A stretch of DNA of 64,000 nucleotides from Betaproteobacteria bacterium (GTDB taxonomy: Bacteria > Pseudomonadota > Gammaproteobacteria > Burkholderiales > UBA6910), in assembly GCA_016183615.1 (NCBI GenBank), contig JACPEG010000021.1, positions 1 through 64,000 of the forward strand, read 5' to 3'. The position numbers and the translations under genes are program-made. Shown piece after piece: positions 38,868 to 47,482 of this stretch. Within the stretch, counting starts at the first letter, position 1, and each line of letters starts with the position of its first letter. The notes beneath the pieces were generated by a model. The model was not told the DNA's origin. It did not search any database and saw only the letters and a program-made list of their open reading frames with translations.

Positions 38868-39248
38868 TCAGTGCCGGCGCCGGCGTGGCGGCATTTTGAC
38901 GAAAGTGACGATCACCGCAAGCGCGAACAGGACGTAGATGACCGTAAACACCCACTCCGGGAAGTCATAGTAGAGAATTCGGCGCACCCACCGCGCGACA
39001 AAGCTGCGCTCGCCGTCCCCCGCGCTGCGCAGGGCGTCTTCCCACACCGTGAGCGGACAGGCGACGCCCACCACGGATTCCACGACCACCAACACGATGG
39101 CGGCAAGGTGCGCCAGCCGGAACCAGAGATTCCTGACCCAGGCGTGTCCCAAAGCCGCCCCGATCCAGATCACCGCCAGCCCGCCCGTTACGAACAGGAC
39201 AAACAGGAAGTGGACAATCAGGACCAGGTCAGCGGCCGCCGCGTTCAT
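38868..39248 (-). CDS. DUF2784 inner-membrane protein
   Basis: This 126-residue protein has three membrane helices. LVLIVHFLFVLFVTGGL, LWFRLAHLAAIVLVVVESVVGVACPLTVWE and YYDFPEWVFTVIYVLFAL match the DUF2784 pattern, including the conserved CPLTxWE. The function is unknown. The start at ATG 39248 is preferred over an in-frame upstream codon because it gives the family N-terminus. It lies between the CBS protein and the hybrid kinase genes. Confidence 0.88.
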   Translation of the reverse strand: MNAAAADLVLIVHFLFVLFVTGGLAVIWIGAALGHAWVRNLWFRLAHLAAIVLVVVESVVGVACPLTVWEDALRSAGDGERSFVARWVRRILYYDFPEWVFTVIYVLFALAVIVTFVKMPPRRRRH

Positions 39249-39307
39249 GAGCCCCGGGAAACCGGCCGTCGCGCGGCCCACGCTCCGGGACGCGTGGGGC
39301 GGGCCGA

Positions 39308-41128
39308 TCAGGACGGGAGGTCACCGCCGTCCCGCAACGTACCGGAAATGAGCGCCCGCAGCCTCGCGGGCCGAACCGGCTTGTGGAGCAGATGGTAGCC
39401 GCTGGCAGCGGCCTCGTTCAAGCGGTCGGGCGCGGTGTCTCCGGTGATCAGGATTCCGGGCACGTTTGCGCCCAGCACCGCCCGCAGATGCCGGATCGCC
39501 TCGATGCCGTTGGCCCCGCCTTGCAGGCGGTAGTCGGCGATCACCAGCTCCGGCCGGCCGGCTGCGTTCGCCACCCGCTCCAGGGCCTCGTCGGCGGAAG
39601 CCGCCACAATAACCTCGCAGCCCCAGCCGGTGAGCAGCGCCTGCATGCCGTCGCGCACCGTCTGCTCGTCGTCCACCACCACGATGCGACGCCCCGCGAG
39701 CGTTGCATTCGCCACCGCCGTACCCTCCGCCTCCGGGGTTTCCGGCCGCGCCTCCTTGGCCAGCGGTACCTCCACGCTGAATACCGAGCCTCCACCCACC
39801 GTGGAATTCATCTCCAGCCGGTGCCCCAGCAGCCGGGCCAGCCGCCGCACGATGGCAAGGCCCAGCCCCAGCCCCTTCCTGCGATCCCGCCCAGGATTGC
39901 CGACCTGGTAGAACTCCTCGAAGATGCGCTGATGCTGATCCGCGGGAATGCCGATGCCGGTATCCCAGACATCGATCCGCAGGATGTCCCCGCGGCGCTG
40001 GCACTCCACCGTGATTCCGCCCTTCTCGGTGTAGCGTATGGCGTTTGAGAGCAGGTTTCGCAGAATCCGCTCCAGCAGGGAAAGATCGCTCATCACCTGG
40101 GCAGCGCTGGGATAGATGATGAGGCCGAGCCCTTTCTCCGCGGCCAGCGCCCGGTAATCGGAACGCAGCCGGTCCAACAGACTCCGAATCGGAAACGGCC
40201 TGACGCTGGGACGGACCACACCGGCATCGAGCTTGGACACGTCCAGCAGCTCGTTGAACAGGACCTCCAGCGACTCCACCGACGAGTTGATGTGGTCGAC
40301 GATGTCGCGCACGTTCCGGGCGCATGCTTTTTCGTTGAGCGCGGCGACGAACAGGCCCAGTGCATGCAGGGGCTGGCGCAGATCGTGGCTGGCCGCCGCC
40401 AGGAACTGGGATTTCGCCCGGTTCGACGCTTCGGCCTCCTGCTTCGCCGCCTCGGCAGTGGCCGTCTGGCGAGTCAGCGCCTCGATCAGGTCCAGGTTTT
40501 CGAAGCGGGTGTTGAGCGACTCCGTCATGATCCGGTTCAGGTTGCGCCCGATGACCAGGAGCGTGGCGAGAACCGTGATCCCCATGAGACCGATGGTGAG
40601 ATGGGTGGCATCCGCCTGCCAGGCCATGCGGACGATGACCGGGAAAAGGGTCGGCGCGATGAAGGCGTAATAGGTCGGCAGGTAAATCGGATACACCCCC
40701 GCCGACCCCGCTGATACCGCGAACAGGATGGTGCTGAGCAGCGCCTGGTGGGCAAGCGAACCGGGAACGTACATCAGCAGCCCGGCACTGCCCCACACGC
40801 ATCCCGACGCCAGCGCGCCCAGCATGAAGTGCCCGAGCCGGGATTCGGGCCGCGCCGGCGGTGGGGCCGCCCGCCGGTAGCGCAGGAGGTGCAGCATCCG
40901 GTAGGTCAGCAGCACGAAAAATACCCCAAGCCAGCCGAACAGGATCGCCTTTGGCACCGACTCCCACATGACCAGCACCAGGAGCAGCGCGGCCATGGCG
41001 GAAGCGGCGAGTGCGACGCCTGACTGATTGTGCAGGGCGCGTAGCTGCGCCTCGCGAATCTGCGTTTCCCGGCGCTGCGCGGTTTCCCCGGCGCGCGCGG
41101 AGCCGGGACCGGTGACCCGCCCCGTCAT
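39308..41128 (-). CDS. Membrane hybrid sensor histidine kinase with C-terminal receiver
   Basis: This 606-residue protein has about six membrane helices (38-195) that form the likely input domain. A coiled linker leads to the HisKA domain with AASHDLRQPLHAL (phosphorylated His248). The HATPase domain has an N-box around ILRNLLSNAIRY and DTGIGIP / KGLGLGLAIV. The C-terminal receiver starts at RRIVVVDDEQTVRDGM, with phospho-acceptor Asp in LVIADYRLQGG. No PAS domain or recognised ligand motif is seen. I prefer ATG 41128 because AGGGGA precedes it; ATG 41209 would overlap the regulator gene. It pairs with the NarL-type regulator just upstream. Confidence 0.88.
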   Translation of the reverse strand: MTGRVTGPGSARAGETAQRRETQIREAQLRALHNQSGVALAASAMAALLLVLVMWESVPKAILFGWLGVFFVLLTYRMLHLLRYRRAAPPPARPESRLGHFMLGALASGCVWGSAGLLMYVPGSLAHQALLSTILFAVSAGSAGVYPIYLPTYYAFIAPTLFPVIVRMAWQADATHLTIGLMGITVLATLLVIGRNLNRIMTESLNTRFENLDLIEALTRQTATAEAAKQEAEASNRAKSQFLAAASHDLRQPLHALGLFVAALNEKACARNVRDIVDHINSSVESLEVLFNELLDVSKLDAGVVRPSVRPFPIRSLLDRLRSDYRALAAEKGLGLIIYPSAAQVMSDLSLLERILRNLLSNAIRYTEKGGITVECQRRGDILRIDVWDTGIGIPADQHQRIFEEFYQVGNPGRDRRKGLGLGLAIVRRLARLLGHRLEMNSTVGGGSVFSVEVPLAKEARPETPEAEGTAVANATLAGRRIVVVDDEQTVRDGMQALLTGWGCEVIVAASADEALERVANAAGRPELVIADYRLQGGANGIEAIRHLRAVLGANVPGILITGDTAPDRLNEAAASGYHLLHKPVRPARLRALISGTLRDGGDLPS

Positions 41129-41189
41129 GCTTTTCCCCTGAATCTCATCCAGTGCTCCGGACGCGGTTTCCGCGGTTCGGGCGGCCGCG

Positions 41190-41891
41190 CTATTCGCCGC
41201 CGTGGTCATCCTGCCCCGCGGGATCGGGCGCCAGTCCCAGGCGCGCCGCCGCAATCACCGCCTGGGTGCGGTTGCAGACCTTGAGCGCCTTGAGCACCGC
41301 TGTGACATGGATTTTCACCGTGCCCTCCGCCATGCCCAGCTCGCGGCAGATGATCTTGTTCGACTTCCCCTCAACCATCAGCGCGAGCACCTGGGCCTGG
41401 CGCCCGGTGAGCCCGATATCGGCCGGCGACATCCGCCCCGCCGCCCGTCCGGGGGCAGGCTCGCGGTGCTCCACATAACCGCCGTGGATTGTCCCGGGGC
41501 CCAGCACTTCGGGGGGAAGGTAAACGCCCCCGGAGAGCACCAGGCGCATTGCGCTCAGCATCACGGCACTGGAAGCCGATTTCGGAATGAACCCCATCGC
41601 CCCGCGCTCGATGGCGCCGAGCATGTCGCTGCGTTCACCCGATCCGGAGAGCACGATGACGGGAAGCGCGGGAAATCCGGCGCGCAGCCGGTCGAGTATC
41701 GAGAATCCGTCGGCGCCGGGAAGGTGCAGGTCGAGCAACACCAGGTCCGCTTCGGGGTGGGACGCGGCCTGATCGAGGGCTTCCTGGCCGCTCCTCGCCT
41801 CGATCACTTCGATTTCGCCGCCCAACCGGCCCAGCGCATGGCGCAGGCCTTCGCGCACCAGGGCGTGGTCATCGACGACCAGAATCTTCAA
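41190..41891 (-). CDS. NarL/FixJ-family response regulator
   Basis: This 233-residue protein has an N-terminal receiver with Asp54 in LLDLHLPGAD and the switch lysine in FIPKSAS. The C-terminal LuxR-type helix-turn-helix is LTGRQAQVLALMVEGKSNKI...AEGTVKIHVTAVLKAL. It is a DNA-binding transcription factor controlled by phosphorylation, most likely by the adjacent hybrid kinase. The linker between the domains is long (about 145-165). Target genes are unknown; the small-protein genes that diverge from it are candidates. Confidence 0.93.
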   Translation of the reverse strand: MKILVVDDHALVREGLRHALGRLGGEIEVIEARSGQEALDQAASHPEADLVLLDLHLPGADGFSILDRLRAGFPALPVIVLSGSGERSDMLGAIERGAMGFIPKSASSAVMLSAMRLVLSGGVYLPPEVLGPGTIHGGYVEHREPAPGRAAGRMSPADIGLTGRQAQVLALMVEGKSNKIICRELGMAEGTVKIHVTAVLKALKVCNRTQAVIAAARLGLAPDPAGQDDHGGE

Positions 41892-42225
41892 CGGAGCTCC
41901 CTTGAGCGTGCGGCCCGCGGCAGTGAAATCTGAACCCCGGAGCCATTTTGGCCGGCCTTCGCGTCATCCCCGCAAACCCGGCGCCCCCTCTATGACCTTC
42001 GTTCTATGACGAATCGGTGAGGCAGTTTAATACAACCTGGAACCCATGCCTATCCCGGTCCCCGTCTCCCGCGGGTCTGCGGCAGGCGCGGTGACCGGCC
42101 AAAGGTCCTAGGCCATCGGTCGTATTTACCGGCCATGCCGGCGCGTCCAGAATTTTCTCTACGGGCCGCGCATTGCGCGCCGGCCCGGCAAAAAAGGGCC
42201 CGCAATCCAGGGACAAGATCCGGCC
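41892..42225. other. Divergent intergenic region with direct repeats
   Basis: These 334 bases separate the response-regulator gene from the small-protein cluster and have no convincing gene. Two direct copies of TCTATGAC start at 41989 and 42003 (14 bases apart), about 100 bases upstream of the regulator. AT-richer DNA (GCAGTTTAATACAACC) follows near 42022-42037 and could hold a promoter. The repeats are candidate binding sites for the regulator, by inference only. Confidence 0.4.
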
Positions 42226-42492
42226 ATGAGTGAGATGAACCAGGAAGGTAAATCCCGCCCGCTGCGTTCGACCACCGTCGTGATCGTGCTGGCCGCCGTC
42301 GTCGCCACCGTGACCGTGTTCGTGGTGCTGCAGATCGAATGGGCATTTTCCACCGCCTGGTCGCCGGCGCAAACCTCCGGCACCTCCGCCCGTCAACTGA
42401 CGACGCCGCAAGCCGGCCCCGACGGCCCGAGTGTTCCTGCGGCCCCGCCAGGACCCCAGCGGGAGCAGACGCGTTCTGTGGCGGAGCGCTGA
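42226..42492 (+). CDS. Small membrane-anchored protein, unknown function
   Basis: This 88-residue protein has a single hydrophobic helix at about 17-37 after a short basic N-terminus. The rest is a Pro/Ala/Ser/Thr-rich segment, probably periplasmic and disordered. Codon third positions are strongly GC-biased like neighbouring genes, which supports coding, but the ribosome-binding site is weak and no family is recognised. A second ATG lies three codons downstream. It begins a row of three small genes divergent from the response regulator. Confidence 0.45.
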   Translation: MSEMNQEGKSRPLRSTTVVIVLAAVVATVTVFVVLQIEWAFSTAWSPAQTSGTSARQLTTPQAGPDGPSVPAAPPGPQREQTRSVAER

Positions 42493-42553
42493 GCCCGTTG
42501 GAGGGCACCCCGGCACCTGCGGAAATCCGGGGGCCATACTCGAGGAAACCAAT

Positions 42554-42919
42554 ATGGAAACCTATTTGATCATTATCGAACTCTTTGCCGGCATCGGCCT
42601 CTTTGGCGTCGCGCTCAGCTGGTACTGCGGGTCCCGCCGCAGCGATGAGCCCGGACCCGGCGCCGGCCGGCCTGTCGCGGTCTCCGGCGCCCCTGCCGGA
42701 AATACCGAGACTACCGCCGCCCGGACTTCGCACACCTGCGCGAACTCCATCTGCAGGGCGCCGCTCGCCGGACCGGACGACGGCCAAGCCTTCCTGGCGC
42801 CGGCCCCCGGATATGGGCTGCCGCGGCGGGTAATGCTGTGTGCCCGGTGCGCCGAACTCGTGGTAAGCCGGGCCCATCTCAGGACCCAGCTCGAGGGCAT
42901 CCGGCTGGGGAGCCGGTAG
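42554..42919 (+). CDS. Small membrane protein with four conserved-looking cysteines
   Basis: This 121-residue protein has an N-terminal membrane helix at about 3-23, followed by a Gly/Ala/Pro-rich linker and a C-terminal part with HTCANSIC (C-x4-C) and CARC (C-x2-C). The four cysteines could bind zinc or form disulfides. GAGGAAA precedes the ATG by six bases, which supports translation. No family is recognised. It is flanked by two other small genes of the same strand. Confidence 0.55.
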   Translation: METYLIIIELFAGIGLFGVALSWYCGSRRSDEPGPGAGRPVAVSGAPAGNTETTAARTSHTCANSICRAPLAGPDDGQAFLAPAPGYGLPRRVMLCARCAELVVSRAHLRTQLEGIRLGSR

Positions 42920-42963
42920 TGGACCTCGGAATACCTGAATCGGAATGCCGGGAAATGCGGTTC

Positions 42964-43410
42964 ATGAAGCGCTGCATCGGCGGCTTTGCATTCAGCGCCA
43001 GCTCTTTCCTGCTGGCGGCCTCGACTCATGGGTCCGACGACCTGTGCGCCCGCGGAACATTCACCACGTCGTTCGGCGGGCTCGCGGCGGGAAATATTCC
43101 GCTCACGGAAAGCGCCACCGCGGCGCACCGGGATCCGGCGGATTACGAAGGGCCGGACGGACCGACCCAGGGCTATTTCACGCTCTCCCAGAACGGCGAC
43201 ACCGTGATCGCCCGCTGGAAAGGCAGCATCGCTTCCAACCCGCACCCCAATGGACTGCCCAAGTTTCTGGTTTCCGGAAACTGGAGCTACCTGAACGGCA
43301 CCGGGCGCTACCGGAACATCCGGGGTCATGGCAGCTTTACGGGCCGTTTTCTGTCCCGGAACGAGTATGCCGTCGAATGGAGCGGACGCTTCTCGATCGG
43401 CGAGATCTGA
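42964..43410 (+). CDS. Secreted beta-rich protein, unknown function
   Basis: This 148-residue protein has a signal peptide (MKRCIGGFAFSASSFLLAAST) and a mature domain rich in beta strands. GYFTLSQNGDTVIARWKG and NGTGRYRNIRGHGSFTGRF recall the small beta-barrels of the allene-oxide-cyclase/DUF3224 type, though the similarity is only suggestive. An alternative ATG at 42955 adds three residues. A strong terminator follows at 43538, so it ends the small-gene cluster. Confidence 0.6.
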   Translation: MKRCIGGFAFSASSFLLAASTHGSDDLCARGTFTTSFGGLAAGNIPLTESATAAHRDPADYEGPDGPTQGYFTLSQNGDTVIARWKGSIASNPHPNGLPKFLVSGNWSYLNGTGRYRNIRGHGSFTGRFLSRNEYAVEWSGRFSIGEI

Positions 43411-43537
43411 GCCGGTTGCGGTCGGGCTGACGACCAGGGCGCGCCTTTCGGCCTGACCCCGGTCCCAGCCAGCCGAGGTGTTGCAAGGTTGTGAAGAAAA
43501 ACAAGAGAGGTAGTGGCGGAGTGTCCTCCTCCGTTTT

Positions 43538-43565
43538 GGCGCGGCCCTGCCGCGCCTTTTTTTTT
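43538..43565 (+). terminator. Intrinsic terminator of the small-protein cluster
   Basis: GGCGCGG (43538-43544), loop CCCTG and CCGCGCC (43550-43556) form a 7-bp GC stem followed by nine T. It lies 128 bases beyond the last small gene and just before the convergent sulfurtransferase gene. Confidence 0.9.
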
Positions 43566-43577
43566 GCGGCGGCAAAA

Positions 43578-44420
43578 TTAGCGCGCCACAGGACGCGAGG
43601 GATCCGAGCACCACTCGCTCCAGGAACCGGGATACATCCGGGACCCGGAAAGTCCGGCGATTTCCATGGCGAGAAGATTGTGGCAGGCGGTCACGCCGGA
43701 GCCGCAGTAATGAACGACCTGCCCCGAGGACGCACCGGCGAGGAGTTCCTGGAATTCGTTCCGAAGGACGTCGGCGGCCCTGAAGCAGCCCTCTGCGTCG
43801 AGATTGTCCTTGAAAAAGCGGTTGATGGCGCCAGGGATGTGGCCCGCCACCGGGTCGAGAGTCTCTTCGAGGCCCTTGAAGCGCTCGGGGGCCCGGGCGT
43901 CGACCAGACGTACCGCGGGGTTGCCGAGATGACGCGCCACGGTTGCGGCGTCCGCCACGCCGTCGCTGCGCGGAAATCCGGGAAAGCGGCAGGGCCGGGC
44001 TTCGGGGACGGCGCCAGTTTCGGGCCGCCCCTCCTTCAGCCACCTGGCATAGCCGCCGTCGAGCACTGCAACCTGCTCGTGGCCGAGCCAGCGCAGCAGC
44101 CACCACAGCCGCGCCGCCATCATTCCGGCACCCGCATCGTAGGCCGCCACCTGCTTCGCGCCGCCTGCGCCAAGCTCGCCGAGCCTCGCCGCGAACCGCC
44201 GCGGGTCGGGCAGCGGATGCCGGCCATTGCGGCCTGTCAGCGGCCCTGACAGGTCCTCGTCCAGATGGAGAAAAAACGCGCCGGGAATATGGGAGCCCAG
44301 GTAGGCCCGCCGTCCCGCGCCAGGATTCGCCAGGTCGTGCCGGCAATCGAAAACAATCCAGGACGGGTCGTCGAGATGACGCGCGAGTTCCTGGGTGGAA
44401 ATCAGTGTGGTGAAGGGCAT
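43578..44420 (-). CDS. sseA: 3-mercaptopyruvate/thiosulfate sulfurtransferase
   Basis: This 280-residue tandem-rhodanese enzyme is typical of SseA-type sulfurtransferases. The N-terminal inactive rhodanese domain contains DCRHDLANPGAGRRAYLGSHIPGA. The C-terminal domain holds VRLVDARAPERFKG and the active loop HYCGSGVTA with Cys239. The CGSGVT loop favours 3-mercaptopyruvate over thiosulfate. It transfers sulfane sulfur to cyanide or thiols in the cytoplasm. The start at ATG 44420 gives the family N-terminus. Confidence 0.93.
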   Translation of the reverse strand: MPFTTLISTQELARHLDDPSWIVFDCRHDLANPGAGRRAYLGSHIPGAFFLHLDEDLSGPLTGRNGRHPLPDPRRFAARLGELGAGGAKQVAAYDAGAGMMAARLWWLLRWLGHEQVAVLDGGYARWLKEGRPETGAVPEARPCRFPGFPRSDGVADAATVARHLGNPAVRLVDARAPERFKGLEETLDPVAGHIPGAINRFFKDNLDAEGCFRAADVLRNEFQELLAGASSGQVVHYCGSGVTACHNLLAMEIAGLSGSRMYPGSWSEWCSDPSRPVAR

Positions 44421-44503
44421 TCGATGGAGAAGTAGCTGGGGGTAGGTGCCGGGGGCCGGGAACAACGATCTGCGACGGAAGGACAGGGGACTCGCTTCAC
44501 ACT

Positions 44504-44884
44504 TCACCCTCCGCTTTTCGCCTCGGTTTCCTCTCCCTCCTCCTCTGCGACCCAGCCGCGGGCTTCGTCGTAGTCGTCGAACACCCGCACCTCCGCCTCC
44601 ACGAACAGGTTCGTCAGCCATGCGCTCCACGCCATCCACTGGTCGCTGGTGACCACGGCGATCCGGCCGAAATCGCGGGAATGCTGGCGGCTGAACTTGA
44701 TTTCCTCCCACGCGACATCGAGGGTGTAGTCCAGCATGTCCCGCAGGTCGAACAGCAGGTTGACCCTGCCTTCGAAGCTGATCTTGTGGTTGACCTGGTC
44801 CTCGAATTCCCGGTAATCGGCGAGGGTGAATTCGCCGAGGACCGCGACGTTGACCAACCGCTCGCTTTGCTCAAATGTAATCAT
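44504..44884 (-). CDS. SpoIIAA-like (STAS-related) protein
   Basis: This 126-residue SpoIIAA-like domain protein has alternating strands and helices. FTLADYREFEDQV, VNLLFDLRDMLDYTLDVAWEEIKFSRQHSRDFGRIAVV and the DYDEARGWV end are characteristic. These proteins bind lipids or act as anti-anti-sigma-like modules; the role here is unknown. The TGA lies in a TCGCTTCACACTTCAC repeat shared with the argD 3' flank. It is upstream of sseA on the same strand. Confidence 0.82.
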   Translation of the reverse strand: MITFEQSERLVNVAVLGEFTLADYREFEDQVNHKISFEGRVNLLFDLRDMLDYTLDVAWEEIKFSRQHSRDFGRIAVVTSDQWMAWSAWLTNLFVEAEVRVFDDYDEARGWVAEEEGEETEAKSGG

Positions 44885-45019
44885 GCGCGTTCTGCCGTAG
44901 TGGATGATTCTATGTTAGTCGGCGCGCGGCGGTTGGGCAAACGGCAGTTGGTAAAGGATAGACCCCGAAAGGGTGGGCGGGAACCTTCGGGATACATGCC
45001 TCGCGTCTCACCTCTCGCG

Positions 45020-46123
45020 CTAGAGGTGCGGAGCGATCTCGCGGCTCAGGAACTCGTGGAAATGCGCCACGCCGTCCTCCATGGGGGACTGGAAGGGCCC
45101 CGCATCCTCCCTGCCCTCCAGCCACAGCGCCCGGCGGCCGGCATGGATGCGGTCGCAGATTTCCCGGTCCTCGAGAGCCGTCTCGATGAACGCCGCTTGC
45201 TCGGTTTCCACGAATTCAGGCTCGAACAGGGCAATGTCTTCCGGGTAGTAGAACTCCACCACATTGGTGCAGGCTTCCGGCCCCCGCGGGATGAGCGTGC
45301 TGATCACCAGCACGTGGGGATACCACTCCAGCATGACATTCGGGAAATAGGTCATCCACAGGGCGCCGAAGCGCGGAACCTTTCCCCCGGTATAGCGCAG
45401 CAGGGTCTCGTGCCAGCGCTTGTACACCGGCGTCCCCGGGTCCCTGAGGTCCTTGTTGATTCCCAGAAACTGCGCGTTGTACCAGTCGCCGAACTCCCAT
45501 CGCAGGTCGTCGGCATTCACGTAGTGGCCAAGGCCCGGATGGTACGGTCCCACGTGGTACACCTCCAGGTACACCTCCATGAATGTCTTCCAGTTGCAGG
45601 CATATTCGTCCACGTCCACCCGCGCCAGCGCGTAGCCGGAAAAATCAAGCCGGTCGAGAGCGGTCAGCCCCGCGAGATCCCCCGCCACGCTGCGCTTGCC
45701 GGCGAACAGCAGCCCGTTCCAGCGCTGCAGCGGGGTTCTGCCAAGGTCGAGGCAGGGATTGTTCGGAAACTGGGGCGCCCCCAGGAGTTTTCCGTCCAGC
45801 CCGTAAGTCCAGCGATGCACCGGGCACACCAGGCTCCTGGCGTTTCCGCGCCCGGTTACCACCAGGCTCTGGCGGTGGCGGCAGACATTGGACAGCAGCT
45901 CGACAGTTTCGCCGTTGCGCACCAGCACTTTCGAGTTGCCGGTCCAGTCCAGCGCATAGTAATCGCCGGCCTTCGGTACCATCAGCTCATGGCCGATGTA
46001 GCCGGGACCGCTGTCGAACAACGCGGCCACTTCCGCCCGGTACACGCCCGGGTCGAAATACCACGATACCGGAACCTGGGCCGGTATTTTTGCGAGATGG
46101 GCGGCGCTGGCCAAATCCGACAT
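45020..46123 (-). CDS. Rieske-type ring-hydroxylating oxygenase, large subunit
   Basis: This 367-residue protein has the Rieske [2Fe-2S] ligands C81-x-H83 and C100-x2-H103 (NVCRHR, CPVHRW). The catalytic domain carries two mononuclear-iron histidines, H190 and H195, in EVYHVGPYHPG. No small subunit, ferredoxin or reductase is adjacent, so electrons must come from elsewhere. The substrate could be an aromatic, a choline-type amine or a sterol-like compound; the short length fits the alpha3-type group. No Shine-Dalgarno is visible upstream of ATG 46123. Confidence 0.85.
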   Translation of the reverse strand: MSDLASAAHLAKIPAQVPVSWYFDPGVYRAEVAALFDSGPGYIGHELMVPKAGDYYALDWTGNSKVLVRNGETVELLSNVCRHRQSLVVTGRGNARSLVCPVHRWTYGLDGKLLGAPQFPNNPCLDLGRTPLQRWNGLLFAGKRSVAGDLAGLTALDRLDFSGYALARVDVDEYACNWKTFMEVYLEVYHVGPYHPGLGHYVNADDLRWEFGDWYNAQFLGINKDLRDPGTPVYKRWHETLLRYTGGKVPRFGALWMTYFPNVMLEWYPHVLVISTLIPRGPEACTNVVEFYYPEDIALFEPEFVETEQAAFIETALEDREICDRIHAGRRALWLEGREDAGPFQSPMEDGVAHFHEFLSREIAPHL

Positions 46124-46354
46124 GACAGTACTGAAATGCGAACGCTATGAAATCCGGCGTATTCTTTCCCAATTCCCCTGCAGGCGCAACCTGACGCCAT
46201 GCCGTCACGGCCCGGTTGTCACCGCGGCCTCGGCGCCGCCTCCGGCAAGGATTCCGGCGCCGGACAGGGCGAAGGCAAGCGCGTTTCGGCGGCTGCTTTC
46301 GTTGACCGGAAGCCTTTGAATGCGCTAAGGTTAGCGTTTCCCGGAGCCGCACCC

Positions 46355-46597
46355 ATGACCCGCCAGGCCAAGCCCGAAAAACCCCGGAGTTTCGAAGCCG
46401 CTCTCGCCGAGCTGGAAACCATCGTGGCTTCGATGGAGGGCGGGCAACTCCCGCTGGAGGCCTCGCTCAACGCCTACAAACGGGGCGCGGAGCTGCTCCA
46501 GTATTGCCAGGCGGCATTGCAGGAGGCGCAGCAGCAGGTCCGCATCCTGGAAGCCGATACGCTTCAGAGCTTCGCCGGTGGCGACGAAAACCGCTGA
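46355..46597 (+). CDS. xseB: Exodeoxyribonuclease VII small subunit
   Basis: This 80-residue protein has the XseB helical hairpin. SFEAALAELETIVASMEGGQLPLEASLNAYKRG contains the family signature LExIVxxLExGxLxLExSLxxYxxG. It forms the regulatory small subunit of the single-strand nuclease ExoVII; xseA is not in the window. It overlaps ispA by 20 bases, the xseB-ispA-dxs order seen in many proteobacteria. Confidence 0.95.
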   Translation: MTRQAKPEKPRSFEAALAELETIVASMEGGQLPLEASLNAYKRGAELLQYCQAALQEAQQQVRILEADTLQSFAGGDENR

Positions 46598-47480
46598 TTT
46601 CCGGGATTGGGCGCGGGTCCAGCAATCGCGCACCGAGTCCGTCCTGCACCGGGTGCTGCCCGGCGCAGAGATTGCGCCCCGGCGCCTGCACCAGGCCATG
46701 CGCTACGCGGTGCTCGGCGGCGGCAAGCGGGTACGGCCGCTGCTGGCATTCGCGGCGGGAGAAATCGCCGGCGCCGACCCGGCCCGGGTGGAAATCGCGG
46801 CGGCGGCGGTCGAGATCGTCCACGCCTATTCGCTGGTCCACGATGACCTGCCCTGCATGGACGACGACGTGCTGCGGCGGGGCAAACCCACCTGTCACGT
46901 GGAGTACGATGAACCGACCGCGCTGCTGGTGGGCGACAGCCTGCAGGCGCTCGCGTTCCAGCTGCTGGCGGAGTACCGCCTGGCCGACGACCCCGCGGCC
47001 CAGCTGGAGATGGTTCGGCTGCTCGCGACGGCAAGCGGCTCCCGCGGCATGGCCGGCGGCCAGGCCATCGACCTCGCGAGCGTGGGAAAGGCGTTGTCGC
47101 TGCCGGAGCTCGAGTTCATGCACATCCACAAGACGGGCGCCCTGATCCGCGCCGCGGTAGTGATGGGTGCGCGCTGCGGCAACAGCCTGGACCAGGCGCA
47201 GCTCGATCGGCTCGACCATTTTGCCAAGTGCATCGGCCTGGCGTTCCAGGTGGTGGACGACGTGCTCGACGGCGAGGCAAGCACCGTGACCCTGGGAAAG
47301 ACCGCGGGAAAGGACGCGGAGCAGAACAAACCCACTTATGTGAGCGTGCTGGGTGTGCCGGCGGCCAGGGACATGGCCTCCGACCTGCGGGACGACGCCC
47401 TGGAGGCCCTGGGAAACTTCGGCCCCCGCGCCGAACGCCTGTGCCAGCTCGCGGATTTCATCGTGCTGCGGAAATTCTGA
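46578..47480 (+). CDS. ispA: Polyprenyl synthetase, farnesyl diphosphate synthase
   Basis: This 300-residue trans-prenyltransferase condenses IPP with DMAPP and GPP to FPP. The first Asp-rich motif is [10 protein letters not shown] at 88-97, of the bacterial type with two intervening extra residues. The second is [25 protein letters not shown] is the IPP-binding segment. The start is GTG 46578 inside xseB, so translation is coupled. Length agrees with IspA rather than longer-chain enzymes. Confidence 0.95.
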   Translation: MATKTADFRDWARVQQSRTESVLHRVLPGAEIAPRRLHQAMRYAVLGGGKRVRPLLAFAAGEIAGADPARVEIAAAAVEIVHAYSLVHDDLPCMDDDVLRRGKPTCHVEYDEPTALLVGDSLQALAFQLLAEYRLADDPAAQLEMVRLLATASGSRGMAGGQAIDLASVGKALSLPELEFMHIHKTGALIRAAVVMGARCGNSLDQAQLDRLDHFAKCIGLAFQVVDDVLDGEASTVTLGKTAGKDAEQNKPTYVSVLGVPAARDMASDLRDDALEALGNFGPRAERLCQLADFIVLRKF

Positions 47481-47482
47481 AG

